64,000 nt of DNA from Paenibacillus sp. MZ04-78.2 (GCF_024213375.1 NZ_JANAVJ010000017.1:28673-92672); one strand, 5' to 3'; shown: positions 44,139-53,528, numbered from the stretch's first letter. Numbers and translations are program-made. Notes: a model not told the origin generated them from the letters alone.

Positions 44139-44244
44139 CGCATGACTTCCCATTCATGAACCCGGCTTCCGACCTTGCATTCCATTTCATTTTTCTATAC
44201 CTAATATGTAGCTTCCTACAATTGCGTTCTAACCATCATTTGTA

Positions 44245-44745
44245 TTACTGCTGCTGCACATTTGCGATCGCAGTCCCGTTCGTCAGGAGTTCGAACACCT
44301 TCTTATCCACCACATAAGTTTTGGCTATGATATCGTGAAGCGCTTGTTTCTTCTTGGTAAATCCGGCCATGAAAAAGCCGACGTATAGAGTGCAAACGGA
44401 AATCAGCTTGCTCCAATATCTGCCGCTCGCCCGCGCGAAAGAGATCCTTTCGTTCCTTTCATCCACCACGACGCTGCCTACCGCAAGCTTCCCTAACGTC
44501 GCCCTCCATTTCGACGATTCCATGATGGCAAAATATAGCCAGCCGGTAACCAAAATAAGCAGGCTCCGAACTCCCAAGATAACCCACGCGACGGAATCGA
44601 TGGATTCGGTTGAATTGATGGCGAATGGAATCATAAGCAGGTATTCGAACATTGTAAATACGATGCCCAGAATCACGCTGCCTACATAAAGAATGATGCC
44701 ATCGATAATATAAGCGCACAATCGTTTCCAAAATCCCGAATACAT
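44245..44745 (-). CDS. RDD-family membrane protein
   Basis: 166 residues with about four membrane spans. WKRLCAYIIDGIILYVGSV (R-x-x-A-x-x-x-D, the Arg/Asp pair that names the family) is followed by SKWRATLGKLAVGSVVVDE and KKKQALHDIIAKTYVV, all typical. RDD proteins are poorly characterised; some take part in ion transport or salt stress. The start at 44745 has GGAGG ten bases upstream; ATG 44763 includes that site. It is a single-gene unit. Confidence 0.88.
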   Translation of the reverse strand: MYSGFWKRLCAYIIDGIILYVGSVILGIVFTMFEYLLMIPFAINSTESIDSVAWVILGVRSLLILVTGWLYFAIMESSKWRATLGKLAVGSVVVDERNERISFARASGRYWSKLISVCTLYVGFFMAGFTKKKQALHDIIAKTYVVDKKVFELLTNGTAIANVQQQ

Positions 44746-45096
44746 TTTCTCTTTTCCTCCCATTTCTTTTCAGATTGCCATAAGATCTGACGATTTCATC
44801 ATGCGATTTCCAGATGATTATTATCGGCAGAAGGTCCGATTTTTCTTAATCCGAACCCCGCTTCGGAAAAACAAGAGCAAGGAGACCAGCCTCCGCCGCG
44901 AAGCTGGCCTTTGTTTTGCCCCCCACATGCATTCGAGGCCATTCAACAAATGTAATATATTATTAAAAATTAATTTATTTTGTAAAGGGATATATTTACA
45001 TATTTTGCTCTATCGTCTACAATAAATAGCAGGCAGCTTTTTACGCTGCGTTTTTCTATCATTAGGAAACTTTTAAAGAAGCTCAGGGGGTATTCC
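44746..45096. other. Intergenic region at the left edge of the antibiotic island
   Basis: About 350 bases. A hairpin CCAGC...GCTGG followed by CCTTTGTTTT lies at about 44889-44917 and could be an orphan plus-strand terminator. From 44938 to 45030 the sequence is strongly AT-rich, unlike the neighbouring gcv region, and probably holds the promoter of the histidine phosphatase gene. No gene is seen. Confidence 0.5.
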
Positions 45097-45738
45097 ATGA
45101 GAATAATATTGGTCCGACATGCGGAGGCGCACTGCAATATTCTTGAGGATGAGGCGATCATAGACAGCTACGATCCCGACTGCGAGCTCACCGAAGAGGG
45201 CATGATGCAGGCGGCGAAACTGCGCGATGAATATCCCGTTTCGCTGGGGCCTGCCGTTATTTACTCCAGTTGCTGCAAGAGAGCTTTGCAAACGGCAACG
45301 ATCTTCCGCGAACGGTTTCCGGTTCCTCTGGTCGAAGACAACCGGTTAAATGAACTGTATGCCCCGAGCAAATTCAGCTCGCCGATCACGCAAAGAGAAT
45401 GGGATATCTGGCTGGAAGAACGAATCCGGTTTCCGGAGAAAGAAATTGTCGAAGGCCTGGAATCGCTCGATCATCAAAGCAAGCGAATTGCCGATTTTTA
45501 CACCGATATGCTTAAACGGCATGAACAAGAAAGCGCCGAGACGAACTTGGTCATTTTTACGCACGCCTTCTGCATCCAACTATCTTTGCTGCATTTTATG
45601 GGCTTGAGCAGCCATTATCTGCAAAAATGTCAATTCAAGTCCAGCAACACCGCGATGCATATCGTCCAATACGACAGCCGGAGCAAGCAATTTGTTATCG
45701 AAAGTATGAACAACCGTTTGCACCTTCAAAAAATATAG
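45097..45738 (+). CDS. Histidine phosphatase (phosphoglycerate mutase-like) family protein
   Basis: 213 residues. The catalytic motif IILVRHAEAHCN (RHA at residues 7-9) is at the N-terminus, LTEEGMMQAAKL follows, SSCCKRALQTA gives the second arginine, and VIFTHAFCIQL the C-terminal histidine. The family dephosphorylates many small molecules. AGGGGG stands before the ATG. It lies next to a butirosin-type cluster, in which a phosphatase (BtrP) removes the 5''-phosphate after ribosylation; this gene could fill that role, but that is inference from position. It forms an operon with the next gene (14-base gap). Confidence 0.85.
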   Translation: MRIILVRHAEAHCNILEDEAIIDSYDPDCELTEEGMMQAAKLRDEYPVSLGPAVIYSSCCKRALQTATIFRERFPVPLVEDNRLNELYAPSKFSSPITQREWDIWLEERIRFPEKEIVEGLESLDHQSKRIADFYTDMLKRHEQESAETNLVIFTHAFCIQLSLLHFMGLSSHYLQKCQFKSSNTAMHIVQYDSRSKQFVIESMNNRLHLQKI

Positions 45739-45751
45739 GAGATTTTAAATT

Positions 45752-46654
45752 GTGATGCACTCTGAAAAGTTGTGGCGCTTAGCCGACAAAGTCGCGAACG
45801 AATACATAAGCCGCGAAGACACCGTAGCTGTAGCCGTCACCGGATCTTTGGCCAAGCAAACCACCTGGGAAGGGTCCGATGTCGATCTCTGGGTATTCAG
45901 CAAGCGTGAGGATGGTTTCCAAGAGGGAATGGACAACGGAATCTATTGGGAGGCCGATATTAAACATACTAGCGTTCTGGAAATACCCTTCGATTTGCAG
46001 CGCTGGCTAACCCCACCCAAACTAAAAGAAAACGACGGGAATCTGTACGATGCGTTATGGCAATGCAAAATCGTATACGACCCCACCGGAAAGCTCGCAC
46101 AGTACAAAGCGCGGATCGACGAAACGATGGCCGACGACGATTGGCTGGAAGCGAGAAGAAAAAACTATCTCCTATACGGTCGTGGTTGTTTGGATGCACT
46201 GAAATTCGCCAACCCTCTGCATGCCATCGTCATCGCAAGAGATATCGCAACCATGTATGGAATCGCTTCCTATTGGATGGGGCAAAAACAACTGCTGTCC
46301 AGCCTCAGGCGGGTCCCGGAAAATTTGTCCGCGGCTCCTCACATTCAGACTTTATATAAATCCATATACAATTTGAAAGGCCGGCAAGGCGCAGAGGAAT
46401 ATTGGCATCATCTCGATCGTTTGCCCGCTGCTGTCAAACAAAAAATACAAACCGATCTGGATTACGAAATAAGGCCGGTCTATCAGTTAGGTTATTACGA
46501 TGGATCGGTATGCAAACTGCTGCAATTATTAGCGAAACAATTCGACCCGGAAGAGGTCCGGCCATGGCTCTGTATCGATTCCGATCCCGAGTCCCATAAA
46601 AGACGAATTTTGCAGGAAGTACAAGAGCTGATCACGCTTTGCAGTTCCTCATGA
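45752..46654 (+). CDS. Nucleotidyltransferase-fold protein, aminoglycoside adenylyltransferase-like layout
   Basis: 300 residues. The N-terminal domain contains VAVTGSLAKQTTWEGSDVDL, with the GS pair and the D-x-D metal motif of the pol-beta nucleotidyltransferase fold (about 29-48). The C-terminal ~200 residues are helical, as in substrate-binding domains of antibiotic nucleotidyltransferases. I do not recognise a specific family. Between a phosphatase and an OYE gene beside an aminoglycoside cluster, a self-resistance or tailoring role is plausible but unproven. Start GTG 45752 or ATG 45755; AGGAG lies about ten bases before the GTG. Confidence 0.75.
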   Translation: MMHSEKLWRLADKVANEYISREDTVAVAVTGSLAKQTTWEGSDVDLWVFSKREDGFQEGMDNGIYWEADIKHTSVLEIPFDLQRWLTPPKLKENDGNLYDALWQCKIVYDPTGKLAQYKARIDETMADDDWLEARRKNYLLYGRGCLDALKFANPLHAIVIARDIATMYGIASYWMGQKQLLSSLRRVPENLSAAPHIQTLYKSIYNLKGRQGAEEYWHHLDRLPAAVKQKIQTDLDYEIRPVYQLGYYDGSVCKLLQLLAKQFDPEEVRPWLCIDSDPESHKRRILQEVQELITLCSSS

Positions 46655-46688
46655 CGAGAAGCGCGAACGCCGTATAAGGGAGGCTTTT

Positions 46689-47696
46689 ATGCTGATTTTC
46701 AAGCCCTATCAAATCAAAAACGTTACGATGAACAACCGTCTGGTCCTATCCCCCATGTGCACGTATTCGGCATCCGATTCCGGCGAAGCGACGGATTGGC
46801 ATCTTGTTCATTACGGAACGCGCGCCATGGGCCGGGTCGGACTCATCTTGCTCGAAGCCACGGCCGTCGAAGATCGCGGAAGAATTAGCAATAAGGATCT
46901 CGGTATCTGGGACGATAAGCACATCGACGGTTTAAGGAAAATTACCGACTTTGTTAAAGCGGAGGGAGTCAGAATCGGCATTCAGTTAGCTCATGCGGGC
47001 CGCGAATCCTTCTCGCCGGAGCTCGTCGCTCCAAGTCCCATTCCTTACCGGCAAGACGGAAGGATGATCCCCCGCGAGCTCACCGCCTCCGAGATCAAGC
47101 AGATCGTCGGCTCCTTTGCCCAGGGCGCCAAACGCGCTCTGGACGCCGGCTTCGAAATTGTGGAAATCCATGCCGCCCACGGGTATTTGATCCACGAGTT
47201 TCTTTCTCCTTTATCCAACGCCAGAACGGATGATTACGGCGGCGGACTTAAGGCACGATTTCGTTTTCTTGAAGAAATTATCGTTGCCGTCAGGGAGGTA
47301 TGGCCTTCCGGATATCCGCTGTTTGTGAGAGTATCCGCCGTCGATTACCATCGATCGGGCGTTTCCATGGAAGATACGATTGAAATCTGCAAGTGGCTGA
47401 GAGAACTTGGCGTCGACTTGATTGACGTCTCTTCAGGCGGCATCCTGCCGGACCCCCCGCCCCATATTTACCCCGGTTATCAGGTTGCTTTCGCCGAAGC
47501 CATCCGAAATCAGGCGAAGATTAAAACGGGAGCGGTGGGATTGATCAAGACGTTGGATCAAGCCGAAGAAATTTTAGGCAATCAAAGGGCCGATTTGGTC
47601 TTTATCGGAAGAGAACTGTTAAGAAATCCATATCTGATCGTCAATCAAAACAAAGAATGGATGCCCGCGCCGTATGCCGATGCGGTTAACGATTAA
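46689..47696 (+). CDS. namA: NADPH dehydrogenase NamA (YqjM-type OYE)
   Basis: 335 residues, typical length. NRLVLSPMCTYSA with Cys24 (equivalent to the redox-sensing Cys of YqjM), EATAVEDRGRIS, IQLAHAGRES, EIHAAHGYLIHEFLSPLSN and FIGRELLRNPY identify the short bacterial OYE group. It reduces alpha,beta-unsaturated carbonyls with NADPH and often acts in detoxification. AGGGAGG precedes the ATG. It follows the nucleotidyltransferase after 34 bases, probably in one operon. Confidence 0.9.
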   Translation: MLIFKPYQIKNVTMNNRLVLSPMCTYSASDSGEATDWHLVHYGTRAMGRVGLILLEATAVEDRGRISNKDLGIWDDKHIDGLRKITDFVKAEGVRIGIQLAHAGRESFSPELVAPSPIPYRQDGRMIPRELTASEIKQIVGSFAQGAKRALDAGFEIVEIHAAHGYLIHEFLSPLSNARTDDYGGGLKARFRFLEEIIVAVREVWPSGYPLFVRVSAVDYHRSGVSMEDTIEICKWLRELGVDLIDVSSGGILPDPPPHIYPGYQVAFAEAIRNQAKIKTGAVGLIKTLDQAEEILGNQRADLVFIGRELLRNPYLIVNQNKEWMPAPYADAVND

Positions 47697-47727
47697 TCGT
47701 CGGCAATATACCATAATAGAATCAAAG

Positions 47728-47790
47728 AGGCCCATATCCTTATACATTGGAAATGTGATTCGCTTCCAACATACGGCGATGGGCTTATTT
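47728..47790. terminator. Hairpin between convergent namA and the ABC exporter
   Basis: GCCCAT (47730-47735) pairs with ATGGGC (47779-47784), and inside it TTGGAA (47748-47753) pairs with TTCCAA (47764-47769). On the plus strand TTATTT follows. It probably ends both convergent transcripts. Confidence 0.6.
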
Positions 47791-47831
47791 ACATTCTATT
47801 GGAGCTTAGGAAATTGCTTTTACGGGTCTGA

Positions 47832-49853
47832 TTAAACCGGCAAGTTCGCCCGATCCCGCATCTGTAATTGATACATTTGATAATAAATGCCCTGCCGCTG
47901 CATCAATTCCTCATGCTTGCCGCTCTCCTCAATCCGGCCGCGGTCCATTACCAATATATTGTCCGCATGGCGAATCGTCGATAAACGATGCGCAATGATC
48001 AACGTCGTTCTGCCCTTTTTCACAACTTCCAGCGCCGCTTGGATCAACCTTTCCGTTTCGGAATCAATGTTGGCGGTCGCTTCGTCAAGAATAAGAATCG
48101 AGGGATTGTAGGCCAATGCCCTCGAAAAACAAATCAACTGCTTCTGTCCTACGGACAAGGTGCTTCCTTTTTCAATGACGGGTTCATCCAATCCGCCGGG
48201 CAAATTTGCAAGCACCCGGTCGGCGCCTACGGCCCGCAGCGACTCTTCGATCAACTCGCGGCCGATGTCCGGGTTATCCAGACTGATATTGCTGGCAATG
48301 GTGCCCGTGAATAAGAACGGCTCCTGCAGCACGATTCCAATCTGTTGCCGCAGGTGCTGCTTAGGAATCGTATGAATGGGCCGCCCGTCCAGCGTGACGG
48401 TTCCCTGCTGCACATCGTAAAACCGAAGCAGGACGTTCATGATGGAGCTTTTCCCGGAGCCCGTATGCCCTACGAACGCAATCGTCTGCCCCTGCTTGGC
48501 TTCGAACGAAACATCACGCAGAACGTAGTTTTGATCGGTATAGGCAAAAGAAACGTTCTCAAAGCGCACGTCTCCTTTCATTCTCGGAGGCTTGTCTTCA
48601 ACGACATCCGTCCCCTCTTCCTCCATCAGCTCAAAAACCCGCTCCGCAGAAACAAGCGAATGATTGAGCTGAGACAACTGATTCACCATGCCGACAAGAG
48701 GCTGGAACAATCGCTCGACATATTCGACGAACGCATAGATCATTCCGAAGGTGATGAGCGCTTGATGGCTTAGACTGGCTCCGCCAAAGTACCAAATGAT
48801 CGTCGCAAGCGCAAGGCTTCTCAAGACCGTAACCAGATTGTTGGACGTAAGAGCTTTTAGGTTGAGCAATTTATTGGAATACTTGAAGTATTGTTCGTTG
48901 ATTTCATCGAATTCCTGCTGTATCCGGCGCTGTCGGGAAAAAGCACGAATGACGGGCATGCATTGAATGGATTCGTTAATCATGCCGTTCATGTCGCTCA
49001 ATCTGGAACGGATGACTTGGCTGTATTTGGACGCCAATTTATGATACAGATAAATCCACCCCGCAAGGATCGGAATAATAAGAATGCAGATCAGAGCCAA
49101 ACGGACATCCAATAGAAACAAAGCCGTCAATATTCCGGCAATATATACGGCTCCGGTGAAGAAGTTTTTCAGTACCGTCACAAATAATTCTTTCACCGCT
49201 TCCGTATCGTTCGTCACGGAGGAAACGATTTTGCCGGCCGGCAGTTGGTCAAAGTAGGGGATGGGGATTCGGTGAATTTGGTTCAGAACGTCGATGCGCA
49301 TTTTTTGGATTACCCGGTTGGAGGACACCTGCAGCCCATACATTTGGCCGTATTCAAAAAAGCTGGCCAACAGCAATAATCCGAAATAGGCGGCGATCAA
49401 ATTCAAGATATCGGCCAATTCCGGCTCATAAAACCGAAACAGCTCCTCCGTTGTCAGCACCGCTGCGGGATAAGCCGCGATATCCCCATGACGCTTAATC
49501 GTCAGCTGCGAGCCGTCCCAACTGCGCTCGCCGTCGAATGGCAACGCTGACGGCACAAAGACAAACTGACGCTGTACCTGAATAATACGGACCTCCCTTC
49601 CCCTTTCCTCCTTTTGGTCAAAATGATCGCTTCTTTTGTAGGCTTTGCCGTTATACGCTACGACGTGTTCCCCTGCCGTCATCGTTTCGTACCACGGTTT
49701 TTCGATGCCCAAAACATGGACGTCGATCAATTGCTTCGCGATCAGCGGCCCGCTTAGCTCTGCCGCAACCATCAATAAAAGAAGAAGTAGCGCCCCTGCA
49801 AACGATCTTTTGTAATAAAGAACATACTTCGCCAATTTCTTCGCTACATTCAT
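47832..49853 (-). CDS. bmrD: Heterodimeric ABC exporter subunit, BmrD/YheH type
   Basis: 673 residues, the length of B. subtilis YheH. A long extracytoplasmic insertion between membrane spans 1 and 2 (about residues 45-150) is characteristic of this subunit. ATPase domain: Walker A GHTGSGKSSIM, signature LSVGQKQL, Walker B ILILDEATANID with the catalytic Glu. With BmrC it forms a multidrug exporter. It starts nine bases after the BmrC stop. Position directly downstream of the btr-like operon suggests export of, or defence against, the aminoglycoside or another product. Confidence 0.88.
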   Translation of the reverse strand: MNVAKKLAKYVLYYKRSFAGALLLLLLMVAAELSGPLIAKQLIDVHVLGIEKPWYETMTAGEHVVAYNGKAYKRSDHFDQKEERGREVRIIQVQRQFVFVPSALPFDGERSWDGSQLTIKRHGDIAAYPAAVLTTEELFRFYEPELADILNLIAAYFGLLLLASFFEYGQMYGLQVSSNRVIQKMRIDVLNQIHRIPIPYFDQLPAGKIVSSVTNDTEAVKELFVTVLKNFFTGAVYIAGILTALFLLDVRLALICILIIPILAGWIYLYHKLASKYSQVIRSRLSDMNGMINESIQCMPVIRAFSRQRRIQQEFDEINEQYFKYSNKLLNLKALTSNNLVTVLRSLALATIIWYFGGASLSHQALITFGMIYAFVEYVERLFQPLVGMVNQLSQLNHSLVSAERVFELMEEEGTDVVEDKPPRMKGDVRFENVSFAYTDQNYVLRDVSFEAKQGQTIAFVGHTGSGKSSIMNVLLRFYDVQQGTVTLDGRPIHTIPKQHLRQQIGIVLQEPFLFTGTIASNISLDNPDIGRELIEESLRAVGADRVLANLPGGLDEPVIEKGSTLSVGQKQLICFSRALAYNPSILILDEATANIDSETERLIQAALEVVKKGRTTLIIAHRLSTIRHADNILVMDRGRIEESGKHEELMQRQGIYYQMYQLQMRDRANLPV

Positions 49854-49862
49854 AGCCCACGC

Positions 49863-51617
49863 TCACTTTACCAAGTTCATTTGCATTTGTTGCGACTCAT
49901 ACTGCTCTTTATACCAGCCGCGGCCGGCCATCAATTGCTCGTGCGTGCCGCGTTCCACAACTTGACCTTGATCCAAGACAAGAATGAAATCCGAATGCTC
50001 GACCGCCGACAATCGATGCGTCGCGATCAGCGTCGTCCGCCCCTTTCGCTCCGCCCGCAGATGATCGATAATTTTGGCTTCCGTTTTCGCATCGACGGCC
50101 GATAAAGCGTCGTCCAACAGTAAAATTTCCGGATCGGAGATGATGGCGCGCGCCAAGGCAAGCCGCTGCTTCTGTCCGCCGGATAACGATATCCCTCTTT
50201 CCCCTACCAACGTGTCGACTCCGTCCGGGAGGGTATAAAGATCTTGCAGGAATGCCGCCAGTTCCAGCGCGTGGAATATTTCCTGCTCGGTTGCATGCTC
50301 TTTGCCGAATTGAACGTTTTCTTTCACCGTTTTGGTAAACAATAACTGCTCTTGCGGCACATAACCGATCCATTGCTTCCAGGTTTGAAGCGGGATGCGT
50401 TCGATCGGGATGCCAGAGACCGCAATCCCCCCCCTGTCTATCGGGTATTCCCGGAGTAATTGCCTTAATAAGGTCGTCTTCCCGCTTCCCGTCCTGCCTA
50501 CGATGCCGACCGTTTGCCCGCGGTCGATGCGCAGCGCAATGCTGCTGAGATTATCGGCTTGGGAAGAAGGATACCTGAAGCTGACACAGTCAAATTGTAT
50601 CGTATGGGGCAAGGCCACCTGCTCCAAGCTTTTTCCGTCTTGTACCTCCGGTTCATAGCTTACGATTTCTTCGACGCGGGTTAAGGAAGCGTTGCCCCGC
50701 TGCATGACATTGATTAACTCGCCAATGGCAAACATAGGCCAGATCAGCATTCCCAGATAGACGTTAAACGCAATCAGTTCGCCAAGTGAAATACGCTGCC
50801 GAAAAACAAGATACGTCCCGTAGCCAAGACCGATTAAATAACTGAGGCCGATCAACATTCGAATGGTCGGTTCGAACAAGACTTCGACGCGGGCAATCGC
50901 TACATTTTTGGCAAATACGTCTTCCGTCATGCTTTCAAACTTGTCTTGATTCGCCCGTTCCCGTACATAAGCCCGGATCACGCGGACTCCGGAGATGGTC
51001 TCCAGCACTTGGTCGTTCAAGCGGCCAAAAGCGTCTTGAGCGATCGTAAATCTGCGGTGAATGGTTTTTCCAAAAATCGTAATCACCAACGCGATGAAAG
51101 GGAGCGGCAGGATCGTCACGAGCGTTAAATTCCAGTCTATGACATACCCCATGGCAACCATGATCGTAATCGAGAATAAACAAGAGTCGACCAACGTAAG
51201 AATGCCGGGCCCTGCCGTTTCTCCAATCGACTTGATATCCTGGGTCGCCCTGGCCATCAAATCGCCCGTTCTATACTTCTCAAAAAAAGGCGGCGCCATC
51301 TTCAAGAGATGCGTGAAAAGGTGGGAGCGCAGCTTGAGCTGCAAGCGGTTGGCCCCCCCGTGCAATTGGAACATCCACACATAATTCAAGCTGTAGATCA
51401 CGACGGCGAGCCCCAGCATATAGCCGATAGATTGCGCTAAACTGGACCACGATAACGTGCTTTGCTGAATATGATCGAGAGCGATACCCAGCAGCAAAGG
51501 CGGCAGCATTTCAACGACATTCACCGTTATCAGTACAATTACCGCAAGTGCATACCGCGCCTTATGCTCCTTAAAAAACCAACCCAGTCTCCATAAAACG
51601 GAAAAGATAACGGTCAC
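49863..51617 (-). CDS. bmrC: Heterodimeric ABC exporter subunit, BmrC/YheI type
   Basis: 584 residues. Six membrane spans, then Walker A GRTGSGKTTLL, signature LSGGQKQRLALARAI and Walker B ILLLDDALSAVD, in which Asp replaces the catalytic Glu: the degenerate site expected in the asymmetric BmrCD pair. The start is unclear. GTG 51617 lies inside the ribosome site (AAGGAGGTG). Homologues begin with M-F-S-V-L, which aligns with ATC 51608 (I-F-S-V-L), six bases after the site; an unusual initiation codon or GTG use is possible. It lies about 140 bases after the btrQ-like gene on the same strand. Confidence 0.88.
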   Translation of the reverse strand: MTVIFSVLWRLGWFFKEHKARYALAVIVLITVNVVEMLPPLLLGIALDHIQQSTLSWSSLAQSIGYMLGLAVVIYSLNYVWMFQLHGGANRLQLKLRSHLFTHLLKMAPPFFEKYRTGDLMARATQDIKSIGETAGPGILTLVDSCLFSITIMVAMGYVIDWNLTLVTILPLPFIALVITIFGKTIHRRFTIAQDAFGRLNDQVLETISGVRVIRAYVRERANQDKFESMTEDVFAKNVAIARVEVLFEPTIRMLIGLSYLIGLGYGTYLVFRQRISLGELIAFNVYLGMLIWPMFAIGELINVMQRGNASLTRVEEIVSYEPEVQDGKSLEQVALPHTIQFDCVSFRYPSSQADNLSSIALRIDRGQTVGIVGRTGSGKTTLLRQLLREYPIDRGGIAVSGIPIERIPLQTWKQWIGYVPQEQLLFTKTVKENVQFGKEHATEQEIFHALELAAFLQDLYTLPDGVDTLVGERGISLSGGQKQRLALARAIISDPEILLLDDALSAVDAKTEAKIIDHLRAERKGRTTLIATHRLSAVEHSDFILVLDQGQVVERGTHEQLMAGRGWYKEQYESQQMQMNLVK

Positions 51618-51754
51618 CTCCTTGCCTTAAGCTTCTCGGTTTCACGATGATTTGAAGAAGGACATCTCCTTATCGGGAGCCATTCGCGCATGCGCATTCC
51701 GCAATAAAGGATCGATGTCCTGTCCATAAGGGATTCGGTTTTTCGCCGGCCATC

Positions 51755-53269
51755 CTACAAAGCCATATGCTCCGCAATTCTCAGCGCGTTGGCTTGAATG
51801 GTTAGGGTAGGATTAACGCCTCCGGCAAACGGCATGAACGATCCGTCTGCAGCAAACAAATTGTCGATTGTATGAAATCTGCCGAATTTGTCTACCACGG
51901 AGGTTTGCTCGTCGGTCCCCGCTCTGCAGGTTCCGTGCAAATGGGCGCTGCCTAAATAATAATAGGAAGGGTTGCACCGGATGTTTTCTGCGCCCATGGT
52001 ATTCAGAAGCTCTTTCGTCCGTTCGATCATGTAGCTTAGCCTGCGCCGGTCCCATTCGTGAGTCTGGTAGTCGATGATGATTTTGGGCACCCCGGTAGCT
52101 TCCTTATCGTTGGACAGCCGGACTTTGTTGGACATCATAGGCTGGTCCGCGATGATACATTCCAATTGAATGTAGATTCCTTTGCCTTCGCAGCCGTCAA
52201 AGCTCCAAGGGTTGGCTTCGTAGATAAGTCCGCCCAGACCGGAAGGGCATTCCTTGTCCAGATAATGATCCGTAATCGAAACGGTGGAATATAACCCTTT
52301 CAACGGTTCGTTTAATTTTTCGTAAGGATGATCCTCCACCCATCCGGATACGTATTCGCTGTTTTTGAAGCTAAGCCCCGAGCCGACCAGCCCCGATTGG
52401 TTTCCGACGCCATCCGGCCACCATTGGTTCGTGGAACGTAACACCAAAGCGGCGCTTTGGATGGCATTTCCGGCTAATACAAAATGCTTTGCTTGAATAT
52501 AAAATCTTTCTTTTGTGCTTAGGTCCATGCATTCCAAGGTATCGATTTCCGACGGCTTCTTCTGATGGAAGGCCAAAGCTTTCGTATGTTTCAGGAGCGT
52601 CACATTGCTTCGCTGCAACGTCGGCTTCAAAATGCGGGTATAGCTGTCCGCTTTCGCGCCGATCGGACAAGCATAATCCGTACAGCTCGTTAAGTTGTCG
52701 CATCCCGGATACCCTTGATGGTCGGCCGTATTGACGGCTAATGGAGTCGGAAACGGACGGAGTCCTCGCTTTTTTCCCGCTTGATGAATCAACGCGCCTT
52801 GCTGGCTGTAGGAGTGTGCGGCCCTTAACGCCCCCGTACCGGACTTGTTTTTATACGGGTCCGCATTCAGATCGCCGGAAACCCCGAGCCACTGTTCGAT
52901 CTTGTTGTAGTAAGGGTCCAAATCGGAATATTGAATAGGCCATCTCGGGTCCATGGCATCCGGAGCCACGTATTCCCTTGCGTTAAAATCGACATCCTTA
53001 TAGCGAAAGGAGATGCCCGCGTAAAAAATCGTTCCCCCGCCTACGGCGCTGGCGGACCACGGGTAGCCGTTTTGCCCCCATTTCCCGTCCGCTTCCCGCG
53101 CGTAAGCTTTCTCCGCACCGCTCATAACCGAATCGATATTGGTTCCGGGTTCGATCAGATCGCCCTGCTCCACGATGACGACGTCCCAGCCCTTGTCCGC
53201 CAAACATTTGGTAATAACCGATCCGCTTGCCCCGCTTCCGATCACACATACGTCGAAGTGCCTATTCAA
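51755..53269 (-). CDS. btrQ: BtrQ-like FAD-dependent 6'-dehydrogenase (GMC/gluconate-dehydrogenase type)
   Basis: 504 residues. FAD-binding VCVIGSGASGSVI (about 7-19) and the glutamate in VVIVEQGDLIEPG, YAGISFRYKDVDF, a cysteine-containing middle (GYPGCDNLTSCTDYACPIGAK) and the C-terminal HLHGTCRAG plus GGVNPTLTIQANALRIAEHM place it in the GMC-like dehydrogenases. In butirosin and neomycin pathways the enzymes BtrQ/Neo11 of this type oxidise the 6'-OH of paromamine before transamination by BtrB, which is present here. The start is TTG 53269 with GGGGG eight bases upstream; it overlaps the preceding small gene by eight bases. Confidence 0.8.
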   Translation of the reverse strand: MNRHFDVCVIGSGASGSVITKCLADKGWDVVIVEQGDLIEPGTNIDSVMSGAEKAYAREADGKWGQNGYPWSASAVGGGTIFYAGISFRYKDVDFNAREYVAPDAMDPRWPIQYSDLDPYYNKIEQWLGVSGDLNADPYKNKSGTGALRAAHSYSQQGALIHQAGKKRGLRPFPTPLAVNTADHQGYPGCDNLTSCTDYACPIGAKADSYTRILKPTLQRSNVTLLKHTKALAFHQKKPSEIDTLECMDLSTKERFYIQAKHFVLAGNAIQSAALVLRSTNQWWPDGVGNQSGLVGSGLSFKNSEYVSGWVEDHPYEKLNEPLKGLYSTVSITDHYLDKECPSGLGGLIYEANPWSFDGCEGKGIYIQLECIIADQPMMSNKVRLSNDKEATGVPKIIIDYQTHEWDRRRLSYMIERTKELLNTMGAENIRCNPSYYYLGSAHLHGTCRAGTDEQTSVVDKFGRFHTIDNLFAADGSFMPFAGGVNPTLTIQANALRIAEHMAL

Positions 53270-53528
53270 CTTTTATTCCCCCTTGAACCTGTAGCAGTTT
53301 ATTGACGATCTCGTCGGCATCCAACCTATAAGGTCCTTCAAAGTTCATATCCAAGGTGCAATCATACAGCGATTCAATGCGTTGGACGATCTCAAAAAAA
53401 TCTCTTTTATCCACTTCCATCGGCCCCTGCCGAAAGGTTTCGATCAGTTCGTCGCCATCCGTCCCCGTGACGCCGGAAACCGCATAGATGACTTGATAAA
53501 GACAGTTTCGTTTATCGTTTTCCATCAT
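53262..53528 (-). CDS. Acyl-carrier-protein-like small protein lacking the phosphopantetheine serine
   Basis: 88 residues. The stretch VDKRDFFEIVQRIESLYD aligns by eye with LDSITAVDLIVNLESMFG of the ACP encoded at 57141-57404, but the modified serine is replaced by lysine (Asp-Ser becomes Asp-Lys). Length, hydrophobic pattern and a final helix (DADEIVNKLLQV) also fit a carrier-protein fold. It would not carry a prosthetic arm, so a scaffolding or partner-binding role is more likely. It overlaps btrO by four bases (ATGA) and btrQ by eight, so it is certainly translated in the operon. It may not be homologous to ACP; I recognise no closer family. Confidence 0.6.
   Translation of the reverse strand: MMENDKRNCLYQVIYAVSGVTGTDGDELIETFRQGPMEVDKRDFFEIVQRIESLYDCTLDMNFEGPYRLDADEIVNKLLQVQGGIKVE

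Noticed and set aside
53262..53528. Calling the small gene a normal acyl carrier protein
   Set aside because: The phosphopantetheine serine is absent at the aligned position, so a functional carrier is unlikely.
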